Origin: Siphonodentalium dalli
Taxonomy: Eukaryota > Mollusca > Scaphopoda > Gadilida > Siphonodentaliidae
DNA length: 64,000 nucleotides
Assembly (NCBI GenBank): GCA_032622095.1
Contig: CP136068.1
Coordinates: 8,409,314-8,473,313 of the forward strand
Direction: 5' to 3'
Part shown: one piece after another, positions 62,649 through 64,000 of the stretch
Position numbering within the stretch: the stretch's first letter is position 1
Layout: each line of letters opens with the position of its first letter
Program-made: the position numbers and the translations under genes
The notes under the pieces: model-generated
What the model saw: only the letters and a program-made list of their open reading frames with translations
Told to the model about the DNA's origin: nothing
Databases searched by the model: none

Positions 62649-62870
62649 ACCTTAATTTCCTATAACTGGTTGCATTCATTGTACAACACAGGTATGAGTA
62701 GAGAATAGAATGCTCCAGTAACAATTGTGTGACATACGCTATAGTAAACGTACAGATAACATGTCTATCATGATACCTCATACCTTACATGGGTACCTGA
62801 TACCATCGATGATGGGAATAACTATACGTTCTTTATAGCAGGATTTCAATTCACAACCGACTCTCCTACC
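62643..62870. repeat. Direct repeat copy 2
   Basis: Partner of 62095-62320. It ends at CTCTCCTACCAGCAAGACG, next to the 3' tail of the LINE on the minus strand. Confidence 0.9.
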
Positions 62871-62878
62871 AGCAAGAC

Positions 62879-64000
62879 GTAAGTAAGTAAATATTTTATT
62901 ATGGCATATCATCATAAAATGTGTTACACATATATAATTAAATAATAAACAATAATATGTCATATGGTGGTGGCATGACCATATGATCGTCTTCCTGTCG
63001 CCACCATTTGGAAACGGAAAATATGGACAAAAATATGGAAGATATACAAATTTATACAAAATTGGCATTTATGCAAAATTTACATACTGGGTGGGGTTCA
63101 AACCATATAATATAATGAAATAATAATGACACGAGGCTTTGTGTGAATCTGCGTTGTTTACAATTTGATTAAAAAAATTTAATCTTTAGCTATAAAGTTC
63201 AAAAATAAAACTGTTCAAACTAGACAATGTTCCAATCAGTTTGCACCAAATAGTTAATATTTGCACTGAATATAGGCACTCAACAACACAGAAGATTGAA
63301 AAAAACAAATATCTACATGCATATATTCACATAAGCGCATACATACATGCATTTACATATATATATTCATCAGGCACATCTTCTCATTTTTTTAAATTCA
63401 TTTTACTAATGAGAGAAGGTCGTTTTATAGTTATAATTTCTTTCCTTATTGGAAGTTCAATTCCAAAAGTTAGAGTTAATTCTATCTTTTTAGTACAATC
63501 TGGACAAAACTTGTTTTTGCACTTAATATTCGAAGAATAATTGTCAATAATTGATTTGGTAAATTTGTTCTTAAAGCCTGGCTTCGATTGGATATTCTGT
63601 AGAGTAACGTCAAGAGTGTTCCAAATTTTTGGAAATACATGGAGGGGTAGTTTTTCAGTAAATTTAATGCGAGCCCTTGTTTCCTGTATTTTTCCTGAGG
63701 ACCTAGTACTCATACTCGGATGTTTATATATTCTAAAACTATTAACAAATGATTTGGGAACATTGACATATTTCCAGTCGTGTATAAATAGACATATCCG
63801 ATGCATATACTCATCCTGCAGCTTCAAAATGTTATTAGATTTAAATAATGGTTCGGTGTGACTATTGTAGCGTTTTTTATTAATAGCTCGAATTGCCTTT
63901 TTCTGTAGTACAATAACTTGATTTTGAGTACTCGCATTTCCCCATAACTCAATTCCATGAAGAATGTGAGAATGTACTAAGGTAAGATATAGCATTCTAA
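62879..64000 (-). mobile_element. LINE 3' part, runs off the right edge
   Basis: Read on the minus strand, a reverse-transcriptase C-terminal frame is followed by about 500 bp of AT-rich untranslated sequence. It ends in AATAAAATATTTACTTACTT, i.e. an AATAAA and a (TTAC)n tail at about 62880-62900. This is the usual 3' end of a CR1/L2/Jockey-type non-LTR retrotransposon. The 5' part lies outside the window. Confidence 0.8.
63384..63995 (-). CDS. Reverse transcriptase C-terminus of a non-LTR retrotransposon (partial)
   Basis: There are 203 uninterrupted codons up to the window edge, so the true start is outside. LVHSHILHGIELWGN is the conserved segment after the RT palm/thumb in LINE polymerases. 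It is followed by VLQKKAIRAINKKRYNSHTE, PLFKSNNILKLQDEY, and KIWNTLDVTLQNIQSKPGFK as in the family's C-terminal region. The tail holds CKNKFCPDCTKK, a Cys cluster. No stop or frameshift is seen in this part, so this copy is younger than the one at 41902. Confidence 0.85.
   Translation of the reverse strand: MLYLTLVHSHILHGIELWGNASTQNQVIVLQKKAIRAINKKRYNSHTEPLFKSNNILKLQDEYMHRICLFIHDWKYVNVPKSFVNSFRIYKHPSMSTRSSGKIQETRARIKFTEKLPLHVFPKIWNTLDVTLQNIQSKPGFKNKFTKSIIDNYSSNIKCKNKFCPDCTKKIELTLTFGIELPIRKEIITIKRPSLISKMNLKK

Overview
This window looks like an intron- and repeat-rich piece of an animal nuclear genome. It is AT-rich, genes are sparse, the few real coding blocks have GT/AG splice borders, and non-LTR retrotransposon remnants, foldback elements and tandem arrays fill most of it. 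Two repeat types, one rich in CCGTC motifs (2.8, 25.1 and 38.0 kb) and one rich in ATGGCCGCC/CATCTTGG (59.5-61.0 kb), remind me of marine invertebrates, particularly molluscs. The species guess is weak. Nothing points to bacteria or phage.

Layout. 0.4-2.6 kb is a set of nested inverted-repeat elements with four copies of a 69-bp perfect or near-perfect hairpin. 2.8-19.5 kb is copy A of a segmental duplication, and copy B lies at 49.7-52.5 kb. Comparing the copies shows what was inserted into A: a 620-bp CCGTC-rich element (2843-3462) and a 3.16-kb M-S-M-S-M tandem element (4786-7942). It also shows a 35-bp satellite that has about 10 monomers in B (51050-51386) but about 317 monomers, 11.1 kb, in A (7971-19066). 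The array carries a readable order of block duplications of 70, 15 and 20 monomers. 19.5-24.8 kb holds GGTACT-rich and CGATAAATCGC-rich repeat families and a 151-bp hairpin.

24.9-41.4 kb carries the only convincing host gene: the 3' part of a C-type-lectin-like gene on the + strand. Two 51-nt Ser/Thr-rich mini-exons (25522-25572 and 37664-37714, plus a decayed third at 24891) precede two exons (39447-39650 and 41167-41375) that make one C-type lectin domain ending at a stop codon. All junctions are phase 1, so the exons join in frame. The long intron between the mini-exons holds a 6.2-kb inverted-repeat element (28126-34368). Inside that element lie a hAT-like insert and an ancient ~200-bp tandem array, which itself contains a 93-bp MITE. 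Signal-peptide exons were not found.

41.9-42.6 kb is a frameshifted LINE (CR1/L2-like) 3' end. 43.25-44.69 kb is a 54-bp minisatellite that is open in several frames. 45.3-49.7 kb shows little. After copy B come a possible terminal exon on the minus strand (52777-53073), several dispersed direct repeats, a 1.72-kb hAT-like non-autonomous transposon with a perfect 8-bp target duplication (56800-58519), a ~160-bp tandem array (59.5-61.0 kb), and the C-terminal reverse-transcriptase part of another LINE on the minus strand running off the right edge.
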